Of a stretch of DNA of 64,000 nt, positions 25,141 through 35,681 are shown piece after piece. A model generated the notes under the pieces. The model was given only the letters and a program-made list of their open reading frames with translations. It was not told the DNA's origin and did not search any database. The position numbers and the translations under genes were made by a program. The stretch's first letter is position 1. Each line of letters opens with the position of its first letter. The stretch is from Strigops habroptila (Eukaryota > Chordata > Aves > Psittaciformes > Psittacidae). The stretch is from contig NC_044277.2 of the NCBI RefSeq assembly GCF_004027225.2, positions 38,916,305 to 38,980,304 on the forward strand, given 5' to 3'.

Positions 25141-26796
25141 TGAAATGCAAGATAAGTAAGGCCTTAATGCACAAAAGCCTAGGCTGCAAAGTTCTTCTTC
25201 TCAGAGAATAATTAACAGCATTTTCTCCTCCTTGTCACATGCAGTTCCATTTTTCTGTTGTCTTTAACCAGTGAGTCAGATTATTGAAGCTCTTCCATGT
25301 GCAAGCAAATGTTTACACTCATTGCTAATCAAAAAAGCAAATCAACATGTTCCAAGATTCCACAGAAGAGATGAGGTTTCAAGGTCCATACATCTGCAGA
25401 GTTCAACACATTAGAAATAAATCCTACATCAGTTTGGTGTATATCCTCTGGAACATCTGTATGAATTTATTTTACAGAAAAACCTTTGATTGATCCAAGC
25501 TATGGACACAACTGCAAGGAGGGTAGAACTGACTGATTCAGACAGAGTACCAAACATATCACCAAATATACCTTTGTTGATGTAGTCAAGAAATGTTTTT
25601 TCAACTCTTTTTTTTTAAAGCTACAGAAACAACAAAACCATGACTAAAATCAATCCTGAAACAGAAAATATACCTGGGTCTTAATCACTTTAGTCCTTGC
25701 TTTGAAGGATGCTAACAAATAATTTGTAAAATGTGATCCAGCACTGAAGAACTGACTCTCCAATGCTCTCCATGGGTCATGGAGCCAGCTCTTGGCTCTG
25801 CCACCTGGTGGGCATGTGTTCCTGGGGCTGAAGAAACAGGCAGCAAAGCCTCCTGCCAGGGTGGAAGCCTCTTGCATCAGCTGATCACCTGTACAAGACA
25901 GAGGAGGACCAGCAGCACAGAATTCAGTGCTGCCCTCACACCCGAGGTGACCTCTGAGAGACTTTTTCCCTTTTGTAGAGTGATGGGTCTGAGCGTGATG
26001 CAGGGATGCCCTGGAGTGGTGGGAGCAGTAGGAGCGCCTGATCAGCCCTGGCACCTGGTGGGCAGGTGCCCCATGATGCCCTTTTTCGATCCATTTCAGT
26101 CTTGTCCAAATGCAATCCACTGGCAAGAGCAGCAGGGCACAGGCTCTTCTCACCTCAGCTTCTCTCACCTCACCTCTACTATGATGGCACTGGGGCTCCA
26201 TTGCACCCCTGGTTGCCCAGGAGTCACAGCGCAGCTGCCCACTGGTCCTACAGTGATAGGGTCAGAAAGGACTGATGGGATCATACAGGCAGGAATAGGC
26301 GTGATTTTGTTCACCTTTCTGTGGTAAATACAATGTAAAAGGAACTGCTCATAGCACAGAAGAGAGAACTCTTGCTGGCAGTGACTACAGGATTGCTGGA
26401 TTGCTTTGGTCCGTTCTAAACACATGCAATAACCTCAGAGAACTGCAGGTTTACCCAGATTTACAGGGCTCCAGTGCATGGCTCGAGAGGCAGCTCCAGG
26501 GAAGGTATCATGTAGTCATTTCTAAAACCTGAGCAGCAGCATCCCCCACTGTCTCTTTCTGGCAACCCAGGTTTAGAGGCGAAACACACTCCCTTGGGCA
26601 GAGCAGCCGAGCTCCAGACCTGCGCTGCATCCAGGAGCCACCACGCTGAGCAGTCTGATTTCATCCTCTCGCACTGAGGCAGCCTGGACTGCTTTGCTCT
26701 CTAGTGGGCAGTGCAGAGAAAAAACACACAGGCACCAGGCTAAATCCCTTCTGCACAGGGCCTAGATGGTTTTGGCGCCTTTTTTTTTCCTTTCCG

Positions 26797-26811
26797 CCCC
26801 CCCCCCCCCCC
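26797..26811. repeat. Poly-C run
   Basis: Fifteen consecutive C after a T-rich stretch. The opposite strand is a G15 run that could form a G-quadruplex. Its length is likely unstable and prone to sequencing error. Confidence 0.9.
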
Positions 26812-27999
26812 TTGTCTTCTCTTTCTAAATTATCTCAAGGGAAATACGACATTTTTTAAGAAGTGCCAATATCTTAATGTCTAAAGCTACTTGGAAGAAA
26901 TCCTTGCTGTGTATCTGGTATTCAATAGAAGCCAGTGTTAGGTTTGCCAACTGACATGAAAAAAAAAGGGGGGCTTTGCTTCTTTATCAAGGAAGCAGGT
27001 CAAAGAGCTAAAAATTGGGATTCTTGTGACCTTGTCAGAGTGTATGCTTACCTTTGAAGAAGCAGAGCTTCAACAAGTGCAAAGTTAAGACCACAAAATT
27101 TGGAGTGGTATTTTTCTCTGGACATGCATTTTCTCCCAAATACAGGTGCATGTTTCCTATCTGAGGCCATGCACAGCATGGAAACATTTTGTATGGTTGG
27201 AGTAGTGTTCTAAGAGTTGAAAGATGAACAGCAGAGCCTATTACACACCTGGGCTTCTGTTCCTGTCAGCCTTTTTGGATCTTTTCAATTGCCCACTCCT
27301 GAAAGCTCCTTTTCCCTCTTTTACTTTTTCTTGTCTGGTTGGCTTTCATTCCCCTCTTCACAGGTCTGTTTTCTATTTCTGTTTGGTTTTTGTTTCCTTG
27401 AGAAGGACCTGTTAACCCTTCCATACAACAGTATTATTAGAAATGTAAAGCCATGATAAACTTGAATCAATTCTTCTTTTAACCAAAGCTAAGTCATTCT
27501 ACCTTCTTTCCTCCAACAAGCTCTCCAGTTGTTCAAAGCATAGGAGGAAATCTACTATGCTTTCTGGAGCAACTGCAGTCAAAGCTATGGGCACCTGCAA
27601 TGAAAATGTAGAAGTTAACAGGTGGAAAGGGGCTACCTGGAGTAGTAAGCTATTGTTTGTTAAATTTCTACCTTGCTCTTTAGAGCAGAACACTTGGATT
27701 GTTTGCATTATCCACATTTTGCGCAGTCACACACCTCAAACAGACTCGTGAATCTCTGATGAACTAGGATCTCAGCTAAACTTTTCTGAAGGTGACAGCT
27801 ACTGGCAGCACAGCTCAGCTGAGCAATTTCTAAGGGAATCACTGCATGAAGTGCAATGGCAATCCTGCACCAGTCTTACTCTGAACTTTGAGAGCTGCAG
27901 ACTAATGGGTGGCCTTGCTTGCTCTTTCAGAGGATTTTAGTCCTCAGACAGAATGAAGTCCTTTCTTAAAACACCTTCTATGAAGAGGATCACCTGTTT

Positions 28000-28530
28000 C
28001 TCAGTTTTGAACACAACTTTCACATGGGGCTGTGACACATTAACTGGAGGAGGCTATCCACCCTGGAGCATGAGCTCTGGAACATGCTAGGAAATGAGAG
28101 CAAGGAAAGGCAGCCAAGGTCCTCCACAGTGCAAAGGGCCAGGGAAGTTGTCTCCTGCTCCTCCTTGTCCCACCTGCTGCAAAGGAAAACAGAGCAAAAT
28201 CTGTGGATGACAACCACCAAGTGAGCACTCTCAGACCTTCTCAGCACTGTTCCCCCACTGCTGAGTGCAAAGGAGAGACATCAGGCACCTGAGGACTCTG
28301 TTCTCCCCTGCTGCAGACCAATGAGGACAAATGTGCCCTGCGGGAAGGGCAGCAGCTGCCCCAGTGCAGCAGAAGTGCACACCTCCAAGAGGAGGAAAGG
28401 CCCTGTCTTCTCAAAACTTACCTGCCAAGTGACCAACTCCACCATCACTGCCAAATAGGACCAGTGGATGCCACTGCTAGGGCCCAGCCTGCAAGAAACA
28501 CACTGCACTTACTGAGCAGCCCTGCAGCAG
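28000..28530 (+). mobile_element. Possible very degraded LINE ORF1-like segment
   Basis: The plus strand reads in pieces as 'LSTLEHELWNML', 'LLSTVPPLLSAKERHQAPEDS' and 'EEERPCLL', interrupted by stops and frame changes. The order resembles the low-complexity N-terminal half of avian CR1 ORF1, which precedes its esterase domain. GC content is higher than in the flanks. No esterase block, reverse transcriptase or CR1 tail follows, so the match rests on weak residue patterns and may be wrong. It could also be unrelated unique sequence. Confidence 0.22.
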
Positions 28531-29287
28531 AAAGGGCTAGCAGCAAGCTGCATCAGCTATCTGGAAAGCTGTGAGAGGTAGGGTTGACCAAGACTGGCAA
28601 CCAGGGATGTGCTCGGAAACCTGGGATGTGCCCAGAGGGCCACAACTCCCCAGTATGTCCATCTCTCTCTTTTACTGAGGCTTAAGCATTGTCTAATCTG
28701 ATTTGATTTTACCTGATCCTCTCTCACTAAGGGTACCTCTTCTTTGCTCCAGACTTTCCCCCTGTTCTCCAGGGTGTGGGAATTCTGAAGGCTGGTCTTG
28801 CTAGGACCATTATTCCCCAGGATGACTGGCAGCACCTAGATCAGCCTAAGGGACTTGCATAGCCTCATGGATTCCAAAAGAGTTTTAAGCTGGAGCAAAA
28901 TCAGTTCACAAATGTATGATGGGTTCTTCTGGCAATGGGGAACTGTGCAGTGCAACTGTTTGAGGTGCCTTGCCCTATGTTCAATCCTGTCTTCCAGTGT
29001 TCAGTAAGGAGGGTCTTTCACAAAATACTAGAAAGCAAACAAAGTAATGAGTTGTAATGTCATGCCTTATTGACTTCCAAAGGTCAACAGATTTAGCTGA
29101 ACTTTCACATAGACAATACTTGGAGATAAGGGCCAGAACTTTTATATGACATGGTCTGTCATGGAAGTTTTAGAAATGTAGGGCCAAATCTGGTTTTTTT
29201 TATTATATATACCACACTTCCCTACAAGCTATTAAAAGTAATTCAGTCAGTCTAATTTTTCGCTTGAATATCACACCTTTTCATACT

Positions 29288-29311
29288 TCTGATGTTACGT
29301 GTAACATCAGA
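29288..29311. repeat. Near-perfect 24-bp palindrome
   Basis: Left arm tctgatgttac (29,288-29,298) and right arm gtaacatcaga (29,301-29,311) are exact reverse complements, separated by GT. No mobile element is recognised around it. The central TTACGTGTAA resembles a spaced PAR-bZIP/ATF-type site, which is inference only. Confidence 0.9.
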
Positions 29312-29580
29312 TCAGGTTTTACTCTCACATGGATTATTAGATAGTAGATAGCATAGATTATCAGTAGATAGATTATCTGCATTATTTGTGCAAATATCAG
29401 TGAAAGGAGGTTGCATTTAGCAACTCAGTGAAAGGATAAAGATCAAATCTATCTATTGAACTTAGTGGGTTATTTATCAACAGATTTAATTCACCAGGCT
29501 AAAAAAGAGTTATATGAGAAAGGCACATTCTATCTTGTCTACTACAATGCATGTTTTAGGAGGTGAAAAGATAAGGAATT

Positions 29581-29649
29581 CACCCCCCCACCCCAAAAAA
29601 AAACCAACCCCACGACACAACCCCCCCAAAACCCCACAAACAAACAAAA
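29581..29649. repeat. C/A-rich low-complexity tract, quadruplex-prone
   Basis: C-runs of 7, 4, 4, 7 and 4 bases are separated by A-rich spacers and followed by CAAA units. The minus strand therefore has closely spaced G-runs that could fold as a G-quadruplex. No coding or transposon sequence is seen. Confidence 0.8.
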
Positions 29650-32084
29650 GCTTAGAGATAAAACATTCAACTTCTAGAGCAATAGGGATTTGATTCAGGA
29701 AGCAATTTTTCCTATATTATTCCCATTCAATAAGCTACATTTTCTGACATTCTATCTCTAGCCAGTACCAATATGGGACTCTTCCAGGAAAAATTACACA
29801 AACCAAAAGCTTGTACAGCTTGTTTCCCATGCTGTTCTATGGAAGATGTAGAAATCTTCCCTAATCCAGATTTTTTCACTTACATCCAAAAGCATATGGC
29901 GTATTTTTGCTTGACAATCTACAGGAGGTTATCTAATGCACAGAAAAACCCGTGATGACAGAGTGATTGGCAACTCTGCTTCAGAGTCAAGAAAGGCTAT
30001 GATAAAGATATGTGCAGCCTTCAGGAAGCCTCTTTCTGCGCACTTTTTATGACATTGTCTCTCGTTACATACCCATACACAGCTCTTTCCACAGGGCACA
30101 AGTGTACTCTGTGCCTCGGATGAGCTGTGGTCACTGACAGAGGAATTAATTCATGTTTTGCACTTTCTCCGTTGCTCAGAGTGCATAGCACATTTACTAC
30201 ATCACACCATTCCAGCCTGTTCTCCTCTGCACCAGATTTCTTATGTCATTCATCCCCAGCCCTACCTTTTAGTCTTCTCTTAGTCTCAGTTTTCTCAGCC
30301 AGGCCCAGCCTTATCTGGTCTCCAACTCCCATACGCCCATTCCAGGTTGATTGTCATTGCAGTTGCTTCTGCAGATGGAGCTTTTGTTTTTGCAGCCAAG
30401 CTAGCTTTAAACTAATTGACGTAGGTACCATTAAAAGTGAAATTGGGACTGAAAACCTGCTAAAGCATTGAGCAAACACTTTGTAGCCACACTGGCCTGA
30501 ACCTCATGTCTCCACAATGTTCCATGCTGTTAAGGCATCACAATGTCTGCGAACTGCCTCTCCCACTTACAGTTCCAACTGCTCCCAGCCTCCCTCTCCA
30601 TGTCTATTTTCTCCTTCAATGATCAAACCAGCTTCGGTCTTCTCTGCAAACAAGCTGGGATTTCTTCTTCATCAGTGTTGTCTGGATGTCATCATGCGAG
30701 GTCCTGAGACATCCTGTTCCAGACAGCAGCAGAAAGGGTAGTAATACTGCTATTCATGTCTGTGTCTCCAAAACAGCTCTGATTTCCCTTTATAGCAGGG
30801 TTTCCATTTTGTCTCAAGACCAGAAACATGGATCTGTGCAGTCTACATAATATTCACACATGCTGGGCCCCAGACACTAGCTAAAATTCAAAATCAAAGC
30901 TGTTGTGTGACCTGGCCTTGACATTTTGTGGGACACCCATGCAGAAAGCAGATGCTTGCAAAAGCCCATTCATTAGAGAAGAGCTCTGTCTCAGACTGAT
31001 TACAAGCCTGCAGCTCTGAGCATTGCCCAACTAACAAACATGTGCAGGGGCCTTCTGCAAGCATGCAGGGCAAATGGGAAAGCTTGGTGCAAATGAACAC
31101 ACAATAATCAACATCTCTGCAGTAAATGTTTATATTCAGAATGACATAAGCTTATTTTATGTTTCCTTACCCAGAATTTACTGTGTCAAAAAAAACCCCA
31201 CAAAAAACCAAGCAAAAGAATACAAGATTTTCTTCAGCTTTTTCATAAAGTTTTGTTTCAGTCTCTAGCTTTTTTTACTTCGCAATTAGTCATGCATGTC
31301 GCTTTCATAAAAGCTATATGTAGGGAGAAAAACTCTCTAAATAATCATTAATTTAGTTCCTCATAAGGAATTTGGCAACCACCTCAGATGATTAAACAGT
31401 GATTAAGTAGCTGCCTAAAACTGAGAAGCAAGATGCTGCTCTTCGGCCTCTGACATTTTCTGGTTAAGAGCTGAGACTTGTGTTATCCCTACTACCTGGG
31501 AAGGAAGTCAATCTACTGCATGGTGCACAGTGGAAATAAGACTCCATGCTTCCTATTTTGCAAATGCACTTTCACTCTCACCCTGTAAAGAGCCTTCAGC
31601 TCGAGAAGCTACTACCCTAGTGGTTCGCCTGAGCCTGTTCTTGCCAGAAGCCTTACTTGAAAAGTTTCCATCGATCTTTTTATCAGATTTGGGATTCAAT
31701 TAGCATTTTCATTTGAAGTATCTGCTTCACTCAAAACTGGGTTTTGTTTGTTTACATCTTTCTTGTGCTTAGAGAAGTTTTTGGCAGGTTTCAACCAAGC
31801 TTTTGGGGGAAATTTTTCAGAAGCTTCTAGCCAGATATACATATGTCTAAACCTGCTGTTTTGGTTTGTTTTGTTTTTTCTGGAGGAAACTGATAATGAT
31901 TTTTGCATTCAGCAAGACACTGTGTGGGTTGAGGGATGGGGCTTTCCCGTCAATTTTTGTTCCCACAAAATATCTTTCTCCATCTCTAATTTGCAAGTTG
32001 ATATGCTGTTAACTATACTGAGATTGCTGTTGTTTGCTCCTATTTGTGCACAACCTGATGTATACAGCTAGGCCTCCTGGTTTT

Positions 32085-32145
32085 CCCCTGTCAAACCCTC
32101 CAGAATCTCCAGAGATCCCTTCCAACCCTAATTTGGTGAATCTTT
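32085..32145 (+). mobile_element. Probable degraded CR1 3' tail
   Basis: The string 'gatcccttccaaccctaat' is close to the CR1 3' UTR block GGTCCCTTCCAACCCTAA. It is followed by 'gaatctttgtg', a degraded version of the terminal repeat. Only about 60 bases align by eye and nothing upstream is recognisable, so it is either a very short or a very old insertion. Confidence 0.45.
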
Positions 32146-33806
32146 GTGTCTGTTGGCATGGATTCCAGCTGCAGAGATAAGGTAATGAGCAAGATCAGAA
32201 ATTACAAGTGAAATGCAGGGTCTACCTAAAGATTATCCTACCCATACTTACTGAACAGAATGGTATAAAACCTCCTCTGTCTCATGAAACCTAGTTTCTT
32301 CCTTTCCAAACTCTGGGGGCCCAGCTAAGAAAAAGAACCCTCACCAGACACAAAAGGAGGAGAAAAGTAATGCAAGCCAGCTGTGTGCATGCAGTCATGG
32401 TGTCCCGGTGAGCCCAGGAGCTATCTGCAAGGACTTTTTTAGTTATGATGTAGTTGTTAGTATTGATGTTTCATCAGCTGTAATACATATTAGGAAGTTT
32501 TAACTTACTACTGAAAGTGTATTAAATACTGTGATGTAATAGTGATTAATAACTGCATGATGCAAGAGGTTATTTGTGATCTCAGACACAATTTAATACA
32601 GACATAAGTATATGCTTACCCAGAAAAGGAATTCTGATAACAGTTAAGTGCTCAAATATCTGTTTATGATTTTCAGAGTTCTGTTTACTGACAGATTTTT
32701 AATTGCTAAATATTAGCTAGCTGTTTTCACAATGAACTCCCTCTGTAGGGAAATAGAGGTTTCACATACAACAGGACAGAAAATCTAAACACAAAGTATA
32801 AGGAGGACACCATTCATTTATAGCAGTCTCACACTCAGTTTCTTTAATTCTCTGTGCATGAACCTTACCTATGCAGGTTGTTCCTTCTTCAAGCAAGCAA
32901 AATATTGATCTGAGAAGGAAGTAATAACAGAAGTAATCACATTTCAATGGTCAGGGAATACAAAATATTTACATACACTCTGTAATCAGACATAAATAAG
33001 CTTCCTACATCATTTTGGCTGACTGCTCTGGTTTTAATCTGGATGGACTTCATGAGGAAAATCCTTGCAGCCTTGGTTTCTCTGCTGAACTCAGGAACAA
33101 AGATGCTATACTGAAGCCAGTTATATTTATAACTTTTTTCACAGCTACCAAACCTGCCAGACCACTAGACACAAGTAAACATCTACTAGATAGCATGCAA
33201 GTGAGTGTAATTGATAGGAAAATATTCACGGGCATGTGTGCTAGCTCTCCCAAGAAATCTTATTCCCTTATTCTCACCTGGGATGAGAATGATGCTTGTT
33301 TGCTGCCCTGCCTCCTGCACCCCAGGCTGGGGGGCCCAGCAAGCAGACACATCTACTGGGCAGGGGGAGGTGGGTCAGCTCTTCTTCAAAGAAAATTACT
33401 TTGCTCTTTCTTCAGGGGTTAGAGGTGTAGGAAAGAGAAAGCAGAACTGAAGGAAATGGAGCCAGCCTGCAAAAATCTGCTGAGGAAGGGCAACTTTATT
33501 TTCACACCTTTTCACTTAGCATACTTCACCAAGCAGATGGGAGAGTTTTTACTACAGACTTTGTGTTCTAAAGCCCAACCTGTGAAGACTGAGAACCTTT
33601 TGGCTGATCCCTTCACAGGAGAGCAGAGAGTTCTACCTTAAAGTTCTGGCTGATGCAGGCTCCCTCATGAACAGTTTTAATACTTTTTGCATAATAATGT
33701 GAAGAAAAAATATTGAGGCAGTGGGTAGGTACATTTTCCTTAGGGATGTGGTACAATGTGAGCAGAATACATTTCAACTGACATTAGTTATGTAAGAGCT
33801 GGCTTG

Positions 33807-33850
33807 TCATAGAATCATAGAATCACAGAATCATAGAATCATAGAATCAT
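33807..33850 (-). repeat. CR1 terminal 8-bp repeat array
   Basis: About five tandem copies of TCATAGAA (one with C for T) form the 3' terminus of the minus-strand CR1. CR1 elements end in such short repeats in place of poly-A. Confidence 0.95.
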
Positions 33851-33917
33851 AAGGGTTGGAAAGGACCTTAAGATCATCTAGTTCCAACCCCCCTGCCATG
33901 GGCAGGGACACCTCGCA

Positions 33918-34638
33918 CTAAACCATGTGGTCCAAGGCTCTGTCCAACCTGGCCTTGAACATCGCCAGGGATGGAGCATCCACAACCTCCCTGGGCAACC
34001 CATTCCAGTGCTTCACCACCCTCACTGTAAAGAACTTCTTCCTTAGATCTAATCTAAACTTCCCCTGTTTAAGTTTGAACCCATTACCCCTTGTCCTACC
34101 ACTACAGTCCCTAAGGAAGAGTCCCTCCCCTGGCATCTTTATAGACCCCCTTCAGATACTGGAAGGCTGCTATGAGGTCTCCACGCAGCCTTCTCTTCTC
34201 CAGGCTGAACAGCCCCAACTTTCTCAGCCTGTCTTCATACGGGAGGTGCTCCAGCCCTCTTATCATCTTCATGGCCCTCCTCTGGACTTGCTCCTCTGGA
34301 CTCGCTCCAACTCGCTCCATGTCCTTTTTATGTTGAGGACACCAGAACTGTACGCAGTACTCCGAGAGAGGTCTCACAAGAGCAGAGTAGAGGGGCAGGA
34401 TCACCTCCTTTGACCTGCTGGTCACGCTTCCCTTGATGCAGCCCAGGATACGGTTGGCTTTCTGGGCTGCAAGCGCACACTGCCGGCTCATGTTAAGCTT
34501 CTCGTCAACCAACATCTCCAAGTCCTTCTCTGCAGGGCTGCTCTGAATCTCTTCTCCCAACCTGTAGCTGTGACTGGGATTGCCCTGACCCAGGTGTAGG
34601 ACCTTACACTTGGCTTGGTTAAACTTCATAAACTTCAT
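33918..34638 (-). pseudogene. CR1 ORF2 C-terminal region, frame-broken
   Basis: Minus-strand frame 34,111-34,638 begins with the conserved block around '[16 protein letters not shown]' and continues through 'GCIKGSVTSRSKEVILPLYSALVRP' and 'KMIRGLEHLPYEDRLRKLGLFSLEKRRLRGDLI', the thumb/connection region of CR1 reverse transcriptases. It shifts frame near 34,130 into 33,918-34,136, which has '[20 protein letters not shown]' and '[19 protein letters not shown]', the invariant end of ORF2. The natural ORF2 stop is at 33,918-33,920. The frame also breaks at the junction with the reverse transcriptase segment upstream, beside a 9-bp tandem duplication (34,621-34,638). Confidence 0.92.
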
Positions 34639-35637
34639 TGGCCCACCTCACAAGCGTGTCAAGGTCCCTCTGGATGGCATCCCTTCCCTCCAGCGTATAA
34701 ACCGAACCACATAGCTTGGTGTCGTCGGCAAACTTGCTGAGGGTGCACTCAATCCCACTGTCCATGTCGCCGACAAAGATGTTGAACAGGACCGGTCCCA
34801 ACACCGATCCCTGAGGGACACCACTCGTTACAGGTTTCCAACTGGACATCGAGCCATTTACCACAACTCTTTGCGTGCGGCCATCGAGCCAGTTTTTTAT
34901 CCACCGAGTGGTCCATCTATCAAATTGATGTCTCTCCAATTTAGAGACAAGGATGTCGTGCGAGGCAGTGTCGAACGCTTTGCACAAGTCCAGGTAGATG
35001 ACATCAGCTGCTCTGCCGCTGTCCATCAGTTCCGTGGCTCCATCATAGGCCACCAAATTGGTCAGGCAGGATTTCCCCTTAGTGAAGCCATGTTGGCTGT
35101 CACCAGCCATCTCATTGTTTTTCATGTGCCTTAGCGTGTTTTCCAGGAGAAACTGTTCCAAGATTTTGCCAGGCACAGAGGTGAGGCTGACTGGTCTGTA
35201 GTTCCCTGGGTCTTCCACCTTCCCCTTCTTGAAAATGGGGGTTATATTACCCTTCTTCCAGTCATCAGGAACTTCACCTGACTGCCACGATTTTTCGAAT
35301 ATGATGGACAGTGGTTTAGCAACTTCATTCGCTAGCTCCTTCAGGACCCGTAGATGGATTTCATCAAGTCCCATGGACTTGTGCACGTTCAGATTCTTAA
35401 GATGGTCTCGAACCTGATCCTCTCCTACAGTGGGCCTAAGGTCTTAATTTTCACAGTCCCTGCATTTGCTTTTCAAGACTTTCGTGGTGTGGTCAGAGCA
35501 TTTGCTAGTGAAGACTGAGGCAAAGAAGTCATTAAAAACCTCAGCCTTCTCCAAATCCATGGTAGCCAGTTTTCCTGATAGCTTCCGGAGAGGGCCCACG
35601 TTGGCCCTAGTCTGTCTTTTATTTGCTACGTATCTAC
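34619..35637 (-). pseudogene. CR1 ORF2 reverse transcriptase domain, nonsense-interrupted
   Basis: Minus-strand sequence for the reverse transcriptase fingers and palm of a CR1-clade LINE. Visible blocks in order: 'FNDFFASVF', '[20 protein letters not shown]', '[16 protein letters not shown]', '[14 protein letters not shown]', '[16 protein letters not shown]' (catalytic Asp of motif A), '[19 protein letters not shown]' and 'FADDTKL' (the F/YxDD catalytic pair). An in-frame TAA at 35,444-35,446 splits it. The open part runs from 35,443 to 34,619, where a frame break ends it. It would copy its RNA by target-primed reverse transcription if intact; this copy cannot make a complete enzyme. Confidence 0.93.
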
Positions 35638-35681
35638 AGAATCCTTTCCTGTTATCTATAGAATCCTTTCCTGTTATCTTT
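35638..35681. repeat. 22-bp tandem duplication inside CR1 ORF2
   Basis: A 22-base unit beginning at 35,638 is repeated immediately from 35,660 over at least 20 bases (each copy starts agaatcctttcctgttatc). Twenty-two is not a multiple of three, and the duplication sits exactly where the endonuclease frame and the reverse transcriptase frame part company. Confidence 0.9.

Larger units (their letters stand above)
16092..27990. other. Long unique AT-rich intergenic block, no gene seen
   Basis: About 12 kb without recognised genes or CR1. It has a poly-A run at 18,842-18,855, a T/G-rich tract at 19,418-19,517, a poly-T tract at 20,651-20,676 and a poly-C run at 26,797-26,811. The 24.72-25.14 kb part is TAAT-rich, repeat-free sequence of the kind seen in conserved enhancers. 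The 25.65-26.33 kb part is GC-richer and carries two antiparallel ORFs of about 180 codons with no recognisable domain. Nothing else has gene-like structure. Confidence 0.5.
28850..33806. other. Unique AT-rich intergenic block, no gene seen
   Basis: About 5 kb with no recognised gene. It contains a near-perfect palindrome at 29,288-29,311, a GATA-rich stretch at 29,331-29,385, a C/A-rich tract at 29,581-29,649 and a probable CR1 tail remnant near 32.1 kb. ORFs of about 100-135 codons at 30.1, 31.7 and 33.0 kb resemble no family. Confidence 0.5.

Noticed and set aside
33015..33422. 135-codon plus-strand ORF
   Set aside because: No domain, and overlapped by other frames. Nothing supports it as an exon.
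34871..35134. Plus-strand ORFs across the long CR1
   Set aside because: They are antisense shadows of the CR1 reverse transcriptase and endonuclease frames.
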